A stretch of 31,563 bases of DNA from CAYNEI01 sp964396185 (lineage in GTDB: Archaea; Thermoplasmatota; SW-10-69-26): the NCBI GenBank assembly GCA_964396185.1, contig CAYNEI010000026.1, positions 1-31,563 of the forward strand. Direction: 5' to 3'. Shown piece by piece: positions 9,083 through 16,147 of this stretch. The notes beneath the pieces are model-generated. The model was not told where the DNA came from. It ran no database searches and worked only from the letters and a program-made list of their open reading frames with translations. The stretch's first letter is position 1; the number at the start of each line of letters is the position of its first letter. A program made the translations under genes and the position numbers.

Positions 9083-9096
9083 TAGCCGAACGGCTA
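9083..9096. promoter_or_regulatory. 14-bp palindrome, candidate operator
   Basis: TAGCCGAACGGCTA is a perfect inverted repeat with 6-bp arms and a 2-base centre. It lies 5 bases upstream of the TATA-like region of the fibre operon, in the divergent region shared with the wHTH-FHA gene. Its size and symmetry fit a site for a dimeric winged-helix regulator, and the adjacent gene encodes one. Binding is inferred only. Confidence 0.4.
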
Positions 9097-9103
9097 CAAA
9101 CGC

Positions 9104-9142
9104 CCCCGGCTCGACCCGGGGCGAGCGGGGGGACTCCCCGCT
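9104..9142. repeat. Two GC-rich hairpins in the divergent region
   Basis: CCCCGG at 9104-9109 pairs with CCGGGG at 9116-9121 (6 bp, 6-base loop). AGCGGGG at 9124-9130 pairs with CCCCGCT at 9136-9142 (7 bp, 5-base loop). Both lie upstream of both divergent promoters. They could be protein-binding dyads or transcript-end hairpins; no T-run follows either. Confidence 0.4.
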
Positions 9143-9199
9143 ACCCCAGCCCGTCGACGATGAGCTAACAACCCCCTTGACCCCTCGATGCCACATGCG

Positions 9200-9205
9200 C
9201 TTATG
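9200..9205 (+). promoter_or_regulatory. TATA-like box of the wHTH-FHA gene
   Basis: CTTATG, the same hexamer as in the promoter at 1654-1666, here on the plus strand and 24 bases before the ATG at 9230. It implies a leaderless transcript and argues against the in-frame ATGs at 9188 and 9203, since 9203 lies inside the box. Confidence 0.55.
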
Positions 9206-9229
9206 TCGCTCCACGCGCATCCCGGGAGC

Positions 9230-9955
9230 ATGCCGGGAAACCCCCAGACCGCTCCGATCAACTACGTCCAGCTCGCTGGCTTCCTGGATGCGCTTGCCTA
9301 CCCGGTCCGCTTGGAACTGCTGGACAAGCTCCGGTTCCCCAAGACCCTGGGGGAGATCGAGGTCCAGCCCCACCGGCCCGGCACCCAGGGCAGCCCGGAC
9401 CGCTCGCTCGCCAGGCCCACGGTGCTCAGCCACCTGGAGAAACTCATGCAGAAGGGCCTGGTGCGCACCGAGCAGGTGGAGAAGGCCGGGCGCCAGGTGC
9501 CCCAGTACGCCGTGGACCCCTCCCGGCTCTACGCGCTCATGGAGGAGCTGCGGCGCTTGTCGGTCATGTTCGCCGGGCGCGGTCGGCCCTCGGATGCCAC
9601 AGGCACGCTTGCCGGGGGGACCGAGGTCGATGCATGGGAGGGCCCACGCTTGCTGCTGGTCCACGGGGTCTACGAAGGCAAGACGTTCCCGCTCACCGAC
9701 GAGACGGCCGAGAACGGACGGTGGACCATCGGGCGCAGCCGCAAGCTACCCATCCCCCTGGACTACGACCCCTACGTGAGCAGCGAGAACGCGTTCATCA
9801 CGCGGGAGAAGGGCTCGTTCCGGGTGACCGATCTGGAGTCCAAGAACGGGACCACGGTCAACTGGGAGCCCCTTCCTCCCGGCGGCTCCAGGGTCCTCAA
9901 GCCGGGTGATGTCCTGGGCGTGGGGTGGTCCAGGCTCTCGTTCATCCCGGACTGA
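9230..9955 (+). CDS. Winged-helix/FHA fusion regulator
   Basis: A cytoplasmic protein of 241 residues with no signal, the only clear regulator in the window. Residues about 12-115 form an ArsR-like winged helix: F-L-D-A-L-A-Y-P-V-R-L-E-L-L-D-K-L opens the domain and R-P-T-V-L-S-H-L-E-K-L is the recognition-helix region. Residues about 138-241 form an FHA domain, with W-T-I-G-R-S (Arg169), S-S-E-N-A (Ser184-Ala188) and S-K-N-G-T-T-V-N (Asn206-Gly207). FHA domains bind phosphothreonine, so DNA binding may respond to a Ser/Thr kinase. The usual His of the S-x-x-H motif is Asn187. I start at 9230 because of the TATA spacing; starts at 9188 or 9203 would add 14 or 9 residues. The gene is divergent from the fibre operon and convergent with the BNR gene at 10001, which suggests local regulation without proving it. 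Confidence 0.85.
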   Translation: MPGNPQTAPINYVQLAGFLDALAYPVRLELLDKLRFPKTLGEIEVQPHRPGTQGSPDRSLARPTVLSHLEKLMQKGLVRTEQVEKAGRQVPQYAVDPSRLYALMEELRRLSVMFAGRGRPSDATGTLAGGTEVDAWEGPRLLLVHGVYEGKTFPLTDETAENGRWTIGRSRKLPIPLDYDPYVSSENAFITREKGSFRVTDLESKNGTTVNWEPLPPGGSRVLKPGDVLGVGWSRLSFIPD

Positions 9956-10000
9956 CGCAGCAGCCTGTCATCGATCCCAGGAAGGGCGTTCGCCGATCGC

Positions 10001-11833
10001 CTAAGGTGTCCCGGTCGCCCACGGCGCTTGTCCCGAGAAGAGACGGGGGCCCTCCTCGAGCACAGCTACCGTGCCGATGCCTTCTTCCGACTCCACCAGC
10101 GTGGCGCATCGTCCCTGGCAGCCGTGGGTGTAGGCGGCCACCAGGCGACCATCTGGGAGGACGTCGACGTCCCCGAAGTCGAGCAGGTTTCGGTCCGGGC
10201 TCCCCGTGGGGGTGGAGATGGGGCCCCGGTGGGTCGGGTACGTTCGGTCGTTGATCATCGCGGTGCGAACCTGGGGGTTGGGGGTGTCGGCGTTTGTGAC
10301 GAAGGCGACGTACATGTGCCACGCGGCCCATCCGTCGGTGGTCTCGGAGGGCTTGTCCGTGTCGGGGGTGGCTCGGTAGAGCACCGCCAGCTTCCCCGGG
10401 TCCCCGGCCACCGCCGAGGTGTGCATCCGGGCGCCCATCCCTGGTGGGTCGATGCGCGCCGGCTCGCTCCAGGTCTCCCCATGATCGGTCGAGTAGGCGT
10501 ACTTCAGGCCGCTTGGGCGATCGTAGGCCGTGTACACCGTCCCGGCGGTGTCGATGGCCAGGGCAGCATCGGAGTAGTGGTGGCGATCCCGGTCGCCGGG
10601 GGATGGAGTGGTCTGGAGGGGATCCAGGCAGGGACCAGGTTCCTCATCAACGCTGGTGAACGAGTAGCTCAGCCCTGCATCGTTGGAGGTGGCCACGCCC
10701 ACGTAGCCGTCGCTGTCGCATAGGTAGAGCGGCGTGTACACGTTGCCTTCCCGGTCGGCTTCGATCCAGCCGCTGTTGCTGGGGAGCCGGCCATCCCCTT
10801 GGCCGACGACAGGCGTGTCATGCCACGTGAGCCCCCCGTCCAGGGAGCGGGCGGTCCAGACCCCCAGCTGCTGACCGCTCCCGAAGTGGTAGTACACGAC
10901 GGGCTCGGTGATCGCGGGGATGAGGGGTGGTCCAACGGCAAGGTGCTGGTGGTCCCCTCCTGAGCCACCGCAGGCATGGGGGTTGCGCAGCCAGCTCTCG
11001 CCTGCATCGTTGGACCAGGCGAGATCGCTGCACGCGACGTACAGGTGGTCCACGTACACACGTTGGGTCCAGGGGTCCACCCGGAGCATCGGATCGAGGG
11101 TCTCGACAACGCCCGGAGGGCTTACGTCCTCCCAGCTCTCGCCCTTGTCCCTGGAGCGCAGGGTGTGGATCCCGTTCTGGACGAGGATCGTTCCGTCTGG
11201 GAGCACCCCAAGGCTGGGCTCGATGCTAGCGGCGCCCTCCGGGGAGGTCACGTGCGTGCGGAACGTGATGTTCGCATCCACGTCCTCCGTCGGGTCGCCG
11301 AGACGAGCCTCGAGATTCGCCCGCGGGGCCAGCGTGATGGTGAGCGTGAACGGGGTGCCCGGATCAGCTGGGGCTCCAGAGGAGACCTCCACGCTCCACG
11401 TCTGGCGCTCCATGGAGGCGTTCACCGGCGCGCTGCAGGCGCGTTCTCTGTAGCCCATGTAGGCCAGGCAGTGGTCCCGACCATCCTCGTCGATCAGCTC
11501 AGCCTCGAGCACCACCTCGTCAGGGTCGAACGTGACGTTCACAAGCACGTAACCGACGCGGCCGTCTACGGCGAACTCCTGGATGAGCTCCGGACCGTCG
11601 AGATCTACGGCTCCGAACAGCGGAGCGCTTGCACCCTGGCTCTGGGTCTCCCCAGTGAACCGGAACACGCGGCTGCCGTCTTCTAGGGTGGTCGCCTCGT
11701 TGGCTCCGGGTGCGGTGAGATCCTCCAAGTCGGCAGAAGGAAGACCTTCCGGCGGTGGCGGGTCTGCCTCTCCGGCGCCCAGGCAACCAATCAGCGCGGG
11801 CGTGAGGAGGAGCAGGGGGATCAGCAGCCTCAT
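10001..11833 (-). CDS. BNR/Asp-box propeller lipoprotein with PPC-like N-domain
   Basis: A 610-residue lipoprotein with the leader T-P-A-L-I-G-C (Cys17) and an acidic/proline linker. Residues about 85-170 form a beta domain resembling the PPC type (V-N-V-T-F-D-P then L-I-D-E-D-G-R), and residues 200-600 form a propeller. Asp boxes: SRDKGESW, SNDAGESW, SLDGGLTW, SNDAGLSY, STDHGETW. The ATG at 11833 overlaps the upstream stop as ATGA and is preceded by GGAGG, so it is translated with the gene at 11830-13602. It is closest in the window to the BNR protein at 18309: both have a D-P-x-L-x-V-D-P...D-H-Q block and an R-S-L-D-G-G-x-T-W box. The 45 bases between it and the convergent wHTH-FHA gene contain no clear terminator. 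Ligand or substrate unknown. The stop is TAG. Confidence 0.85.
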   Translation of the reverse strand: MRLLIPLLLLTPALIGCLGAGEADPPPPEGLPSADLEDLTAPGANEATTLEDGSRVFRFTGETQSQGASAPLFGAVDLDGPELIQEFAVDGRVGYVLVNVTFDPDEVVLEAELIDEDGRDHCLAYMGYRERACSAPVNASMERQTWSVEVSSGAPADPGTPFTLTITLAPRANLEARLGDPTEDVDANITFRTHVTSPEGAASIEPSLGVLPDGTILVQNGIHTLRSRDKGESWEDVSPPGVVETLDPMLRVDPWTQRVYVDHLYVACSDLAWSNDAGESWLRNPHACGGSGGDHQHLAVGPPLIPAITEPVVYYHFGSGQQLGVWTARSLDGGLTWHDTPVVGQGDGRLPSNSGWIEADREGNVYTPLYLCDSDGYVGVATSNDAGLSYSFTSVDEEPGPCLDPLQTTPSPGDRDRHHYSDAALAIDTAGTVYTAYDRPSGLKYAYSTDHGETWSEPARIDPPGMGARMHTSAVAGDPGKLAVLYRATPDTDKPSETTDGWAAWHMYVAFVTNADTPNPQVRTAMINDRTYPTHRGPISTPTGSPDRNLLDFGDVDVLPDGRLVAAYTHGCQGRCATLVESEEGIGTVAVLEEGPRLFSGQAPWATGTP

Positions 11834-13602
11834 GCGCGTCCCTCCATCACGGCCCACCACGCGTCGGCGCGGCTGGAGGTGTCGGTAGTGGTCCAGGCCA
11901 CGTGCACGCGCTGCTCGTGGTCGATGGCCACGTTGAGGTAGTCCGCGAGGCCCCGGTCGCCTTCATCGAGGCCGAGGTTGCAATTGAGGCCCGTGACGCA
12001 CACGGGGCCACGGAGTACGGGCTCGACGGTGAGGGAGGCTGCAGCCAGGGACGGGTCGGGGCTGGTGGCGTTGTGGACCTCGACGAGGTGGGGATACCAG
12101 TCCCCCTGCACGAGGTCGGGACGACCGGGTGTGCCGGGCGCCGCGTAGTAGGCGATGGCGATGTGGCCATCGTCGCCGGCGGCGAGCCAGGGCATGACGG
12201 AGGCGCCTTGGTGGTGGCTGACCCGGAGCGGGTGCGTCCACGCCTCGCCTCCGTCGCTGCTCGCCGCGTAGTAGATGTCCACGTTCCCTCCGCGATCCTC
12301 TGCCCACGCGACGTAGAGGTTGCCTTCGGTGTCGGCGTCACCGACGACGAAGAGCCAATCCGTGTCGTTGCTGGTTTCGTGGACAGGATGCGCGCTGAAC
12401 GTGGCCCCGCCGTCGGTGCTGTGCCAGAGCACGGGGCCCGCCTCGGACTCGCGGGCGAGGTAGAGCGTTCCCTCGCCGTCGAAGAAGGGCGGCTGCGAGT
12501 AGCCTCCCTCGTCGGTGACCTGCGTTTGCACAGGGAATGTCTGGCCGCCGTCCGTGCTCACCGAGATCCACTGTTCGCGGGTGGAGGCGGTCATCCACGA
12601 GAGGGCCACGGTCCCGGGAGGCCCAGCGGCGAGCCAGGGCCGGTCCACGCCCGTTTGCGCGGCCACCGCCGGCGTGGTGACCGACCAGGTGCGGCCCTGA
12701 TCTTCACTGGTGCTGAGCTGGAAGTTCGCCAGGGTCTCATCCACGAAGTAGGCCCGCCCGTCGCCGCCGACGACGACATCGCCCTCGAGGCCGAAGGGGA
12801 GGTTGGAGACGCCGGTTCCAGGGTGGGCTACGGGGATCTCCTCGAACGTGGTGCCGTGATCGTGGCTCACCCACAGGCGAGAGCTGCGGACCGCGTAGCT
12901 CTCTTCCTGCAGAGCCTCCCGGGAGGACCCAGGGCCGGTGACGTAGAGGGTTCCCGCGGGCCCGATGGCGATGCTGGGCTCGCCGGCCCACCCGGGATCG
13001 GTGAGCAGGGTCGCGCGCGCCACGTCCAGCCTGTCCATAGCGGCAGGGAGCCCATCCGGACCGAGGGGCGCTTGGGGGGCGCGCGCGGTGACGCGAGCCG
13101 TGACGGTGAACGGTACCGTCGTGTCGTCCCCAGGACCCGTGCCGAGCAGTGGGATGGCGGACACCTCGACAACCAGCGCGGCCCCGGATGCGCGTGCGGG
13201 GAGCCATGGCAGTCTGCACACCTCTGGCTTCCCAGACGTGGTCTCACGACAGAGCACGGCCCCCTCTTTCGCGGTGCGGACCTCCAGCTCCAGGTCGTGC
13301 TCGGAGGGCCACGTGAGGGAAACAGCGGCCTCGTAGTCGACACCGGGAGCGAGCTCCAACGCCGTGGTGGCGGGGTTGGCCGCGCGCGCGTTCCGGGGTG
13401 CCGAACCCTGTTGGGCAACATCGGTCCATGTGAAGTGGGCTGTGGTGGCGTTCCGCTGCTCCAAGGTCCAGCCGGCAGGGCCGAGGCCCGGGGGAAGCAG
13501 GGGTCGGGTCGCGTCCGCAGCCTCGTCCATCGCGTCGTCGCCGGAGCCAAGGCAGCCGATGAGCGCTGGGGTTATGAGGAGCAGGGTGAGCAGCGCCCTC
13601 AA
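11830..13602 (-). CDS. BNR/Asp-box propeller lipoprotein with PPC-like N-domain
   Basis: A 590-residue lipoprotein with the leader T-P-A-L-I-G-C (Cys17). Residues about 85-175 are PPC-like (V-S-L-T-W-P-S, then L-E-V-R and a Cys pair at 118/129) and residues about 200-590 form a propeller with five Asp boxes (near 246, 299, 349, 395, 448). The start is TTG at 13602; no ATG or GTG fits the leader. The bases around it, GGGTGGCGTCTTGAG, match the junction at 16144-16147, where TTG overlaps the stop of a real upstream gene. Here no upstream gene remains: the MNT/HEPN pair lies there instead. It forms a two-gene operon with the BNR gene at 10001. Substrate unknown. Confidence 0.85.
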   Translation of the reverse strand: MRALLTLLLITPALIGCLGSGDDAMDEAADATRPLLPPGLGPAGWTLEQRNATTAHFTWTDVAQQGSAPRNARAANPATTALELAPGVDYEAAVSLTWPSEHDLELEVRTAKEGAVLCRETTSGKPEVCRLPWLPARASGAALVVEVSAIPLLGTGPGDDTTVPFTVTARVTARAPQAPLGPDGLPAAMDRLDVARATLLTDPGWAGEPSIAIGPAGTLYVTGPGSSREALQEESYAVRSSRLWVSHDHGTTFEEIPVAHPGTGVSNLPFGLEGDVVVGGDGRAYFVDETLANFQLSTSEDQGRTWSVTTPAVAAQTGVDRPWLAAGPPGTVALSWMTASTREQWISVSTDGGQTFPVQTQVTDEGGYSQPPFFDGEGTLYLARESEAGPVLWHSTDGGATFSAHPVHETSNDTDWLFVVGDADTEGNLYVAWAEDRGGNVDIYYAASSDGGEAWTHPLRVSHHQGASVMPWLAAGDDGHIAIAYYAAPGTPGRPDLVQGDWYPHLVEVHNATSPDPSLAAASLTVEPVLRGPVCVTGLNCNLGLDEGDRGLADYLNVAIDHEQRVHVAWTTTDTSSRADAWWAVMEGRA

Positions 13603-13623
13603 GACGCCACCCGCCGAACCGCC

Positions 13624-13631
13624 AAGCTCTT
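13624..13631. promoter_or_regulatory. Shared divergent promoter element (tentative)
   Basis: The minus strand reads AAGAGCTT, within the near-palindrome CAAGAGCTTG, in the 53-base gap between the TTG start at 13602 and the GTG start at 13656. It lies 21 bases from the former and 24 from the latter, so one TATA-like element might serve both directions. It is not A/T-rich enough for a confident call. Confidence 0.3.
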
Positions 13632-13655
13632 GACCCCTCTGGAGTTTCGCGCCCC

Positions 13656-13976
13656 GTGGATGCCGACACCCGTGCCGCCATCGACGCCTTCAAAGCCGCC
13701 GTGGCCGAGCACTACGGTGGCCGGCTGGACCGCGTGGTCCTCTACGGCTCGCATGCCCGTGGTGAGGCCACGGAGGCCTCCGATGTGGACCTGATGCTCG
13801 TGCTCGGAGGCGAGGTCCAGCCTGGCCGGGAGATCGACGCGCTGGCCGACCTCATCTGGGAGCTCCTGGTGGAACACGGTGTCCTGCTCAGCGTCTTCCC
13901 AGTCTCCGCTCAGGACTACGCATCCCGGAAGAGCCCGCTGCTCATCAACGCGCGCCGCGACGGGGTCCCGGCATGA
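13656..13976 (+). CDS. MNT-type minimal nucleotidyltransferase
   Basis: A 106-residue cytoplasmic protein with the pol-beta nucleotidyltransferase signature G-S-x10-D-x-D (Gly31, Ser32, Asp43, Asp45) within Y-G-S-H-A-R-G-E...S-D-V-D-L. Its length is normal for minimal nucleotidyltransferases (MntA-like). In known MNT/HEPN pairs this partner is the antitoxin and AMPylates the HEPN RNase. The start is GTG at 13656, with GGAG 11 bases upstream. Its stop overlaps the ATG of the HEPN frame as ATGA, the usual arrangement for such pairs. It is on the opposite strand to all adjacent genes and encodes no export signal, which points to insertion into a lipoprotein cluster. The long minus-strand frame across the same bases is taken as a shadow because only the plus frame has a family motif. 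Confidence 0.85.
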   Translation: MDADTRAAIDAFKAAVAEHYGGRLDRVVLYGSHARGEATEASDVDLMLVLGGEVQPGREIDALADLIWELLVEHGVLLSVFPVSAQDYASRKSPLLINARRDGVPA

Positions 13977-14344
13977 GCGAGGTCGATGCGCTCCTATCCT
14001 AGGCCGAGCGCTACCTCGAGAGCGCCCGCTTGCTCCTCGAGTCTGGTGACGCGGATTCGTGCGTCTCGCGAGCGTACTACGCGATGTTCTACGCAGCCGA
14101 GGCGGCGCTTCTGGAGCAAGACCGGACGTACAACACCCACAAGGGCCTGATCGCAGGCTTCGGTGAGCACCTCGTCCAGGACGGTCCACTGGAGACGGAG
14201 CTAGGCCGTGATCTGGCATGGGCCAGCCAGAAGCGAGAGATGGGCGACTACGATACGCGCACCATCCCGGATGACGAGGCTCACGAGGTGGCCGAGCGGG
14301 CGCGACGGTTCGTGGATGCGGTGCGCGAGCACCTGTTCGGATAG
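13973..14344 (+). pseudogene. HEPN (UPF0332-like) partner with in-frame amber codon
   Basis: From the ATG at 13973 the frame runs 123 codons, but codon 10 is TAG (14000-14002). The rest reads as a typical HEPN protein: A-E-R-Y-L-E-S-A-R-L-L-L-E-S, then S-R-A-Y-Y-A-M-F-Y-A-A-E-A-A-L-L, T-H-K-G-L-I and a C-terminal R-E-M-G-D-Y-D...A-R-R-F-V. An R-x4-H (Arg51, His56) could be the RNase motif. The frame is intact on both sides of the TAG, so this is a single-base lesion (for example from CAG or AAG), not decay. Internal initiation at TTG 14030 would give 104 residues lacking part of helix 1. Readthrough is less likely because TAG ends genes at 86, 10001 and this gene itself. It is either a recently silenced toxin or a sequencing error. 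It ends 3 bases from the convergent subtilase stop. Confidence 0.65.
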
Positions 14345-14347
14345 GGG

Positions 14348-16147
14348 TCACGGCTCCACCTCCACCAACGCTTTCCGGACCTCCTGGTCCAGCGCGAAGA
14401 ACGCATCCTCCACCGGCCGCTCGGGTATCGGCTGCTGGCCGCGCAGCACGCGCTTGGCATGCTCGAGGGTGTCGGGCGTGACGGCGCCGTACCCGATGAA
14501 GTAGTAGGCGGGGACGTCGTCGGGGATCGTGGCCCACTGGACGGGTAAGGGCGTGACGATGGCCATAGCCGGGCTCCGTGCCACGGAGCAGACGGGCCCG
14601 TCCTGGGGTCCTTCCCCTGGGCGGGGGTCCGCGGTCTTGAGCACCACCTCCCGGACCTCGTCGATGGTGAGCCGCCCGTCGGCGAGGGGCCCCGCCATGA
14701 TGCCGCCCGGCGACCCCTCCGCGAGGACGTCATCGCGCACGCCAGACCGGGGATCCTCCAGGATCCGGCGGGCCTCGAGGATGAGTTGGGCTGCCGCCCC
14801 GGCGGCATAAGGAGTGGAGTGGCTCGTCCCCGGGATCGCGTAGGTCCCGGCGAGCGAGAGGTGGTCCGCCAAGGCCGGGCAGGCGTCGGCGACCACGTGC
14901 GGCATCGTGCCCGGCCATAGCGCCACCCGCCCGTTGTCGTGGCCGCCGACGACGATGGCGTGGGGCGCGCCCATGTGCGTCCAGGCCGTGGACGGCGTGC
15001 CGAGCACGTAGTTGCCCGCGGCCCCGTTTCCAGAGTTGAGGAAGGTGGGCTTGCGGGCGATGCGCTCCTCCACCTCGTCCTCCCCGACACCCGGTTCGGT
15101 GTAGTACCACGAGTTGGACGAGACGTCCACCCACGGTTGCTCGGCGATCCACCGGAAGCCTTCCCGGAACCCCTGGACCGCGACGATGTTGCAGTCGGCG
15201 CACAGCCCGTACGTCGCGCTGGCCGCGCGGGAGGCGACCCAAGTGCCGTGGCCAAAGCAGTCCAGCACGGGCCCGCAGAACCACTGGGGCTCGCGCTCGA
15301 GCACCGCGCCGTCGGGCATGACCGCGCCGACGATGCGCGTGCCGGGGATCCAGTAGAGCTCGCCGGCCTCGACGGAGGCCCAGGTGCTCGCATCCGCACC
15401 GATGGCCTCCACGTAGCTCGGGGCATCGAGCGTGAGTTCGAGGGCCTCTGCCTCCCGGGGGTACCCTTCGATGTAGGTGGACGGGTGTTGATAGGCCTCC
15501 GGCGAGTCGTCGCGGAACGCCTTGTGGTAGGGGTTGATGCCGGTGTCCGCGAAGCCGATGACAACGTGGTGCCCGTTGGGGCCCCCTGCTCGGCCGGGAG
15601 AACTCGCGGGTTCCGGGAGTCCGGTGGTCAGGGTCAGCTCGAGCGAGAACGGGCTTTCTAGCCAGTGGCTGGCGCCCGCGTCGACGTGCGCGATCCAGCG
15701 CGTCGGTTCGTCGAGCGGCGCGTGGGGGGTGGCACACCGTACGGGCCGGCCGCTGGTGGGGTCGCCGTCAACGGCCGCACAGATCGTGCGCCCATCCTCC
15801 CCATCGACGCGAGCGAAGGGCCCGACCGGACCGGAGTCGCCGAAGGTGAGGTTCACGCCGATCGCGAAGGGCACGCCCGCGGGGACGTCGAACGCCGTCT
15901 CGACCGCGTTCCCCGCGGGGCCCTCGACGCAGCAGTTACCTGGTCCGATGACTTCCTCCCACCGCCACACGACCCTCGTCTCGTTGTAGGAGACCACCTC
16001 GGCCCCCGCCATCTCCAGCCCCTCCGGCAGCATAGCCACCTCGCCTGCCGCGCCGCCGGTGGCGCTTGGCTCGAGCGCGTCGTCGCCCGCGCCCAGGCAG
16101 CCGACGAGCGCTGGCGTGAGCAGGAGCAGGGCGATGAGCGCTCTCAA
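14348..16147 (-). CDS. Subtilisin-like serine protease lipoprotein
   Basis: A 599-residue lipoprotein (leader T-P-A-L-V-G-C, Cys17) with the shared cassette segment L-P-E-G-L-E-M-A-G-A-E-V-V and a PPC-like beta domain (about 80-180). The subtilase domain has all catalytic elements: Asp201 in G-F-A-D-T-G-I, His300 in C-F-G-H-G-T-W-V-A, oxyanion Asn374 in S-G-N-G and Ser442 in G-T-S-H-S-T-P. The Asp-His distance is 99 residues, far more than the 32 of subtilisin, so there is an insert with little family resemblance, and two Cys (C-G-P-V-L-D-C) flank the His region. No classical propeptide is evident; the PPC-like domain occupies that place. The TTG start overlaps the upstream stop as TTGA, with a G-rich stretch upstream, and aligns with the paralogous leaders. 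It is the last gene of the long operon and likely degrades extracellular protein. Confidence 0.9.
   Translation of the reverse strand: MRALIALLLLTPALVGCLGAGDDALEPSATGGAAGEVAMLPEGLEMAGAEVVSYNETRVVWRWEEVIGPGNCCVEGPAGNAVETAFDVPAGVPFAIGVNLTFGDSGPVGPFARVDGEDGRTICAAVDGDPTSGRPVRCATPHAPLDEPTRWIAHVDAGASHWLESPFSLELTLTTGLPEPASSPGRAGGPNGHHVVIGFADTGINPYHKAFRDDSPEAYQHPSTYIEGYPREAEALELTLDAPSYVEAIGADASTWASVEAGELYWIPGTRIVGAVMPDGAVLEREPQWFCGPVLDCFGHGTWVASRAASATYGLCADCNIVAVQGFREGFRWIAEQPWVDVSSNSWYYTEPGVGEDEVEERIARKPTFLNSGNGAAGNYVLGTPSTAWTHMGAPHAIVVGGHDNGRVALWPGTMPHVVADACPALADHLSLAGTYAIPGTSHSTPYAAGAAAQLILEARRILEDPRSGVRDDVLAEGSPGGIMAGPLADGRLTIDEVREVVLKTADPRPGEGPQDGPVCSVARSPAMAIVTPLPVQWATIPDDVPAYYFIGYGAVTPDTLEHAKRVLRGQQPIPERPVEDAFFALDQEVRKALVEVEP

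Noticed and set aside
9956..10000. Terminator between the convergent genes
   Set aside because: A small GGCG-TT-CGCC dyad is present, but there is no T-run on either strand and the stem is only 4 bp.
11902..13794. 630-codon plus-strand frame antisense to a BNR gene
   Set aside because: It runs through the divergent promoter region and into the MNT gene in the wrong frame, and its composition is typical of a high-GC shadow.
14000..14002. Amber codon as pyrrolysine
   Set aside because: TAG ends at least three genes here, and the position is in a generic helix rather than an active site. No pyl genes are visible. Kept only as an alternative.
13599..14537. 312-codon minus-strand frame over the MNT/HEPN pair
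   Set aside because: It is Arg/Pro/Ala-rich without motifs, while the plus strand has the G-S-x10-D-x-D signature and HEPN-like helices.
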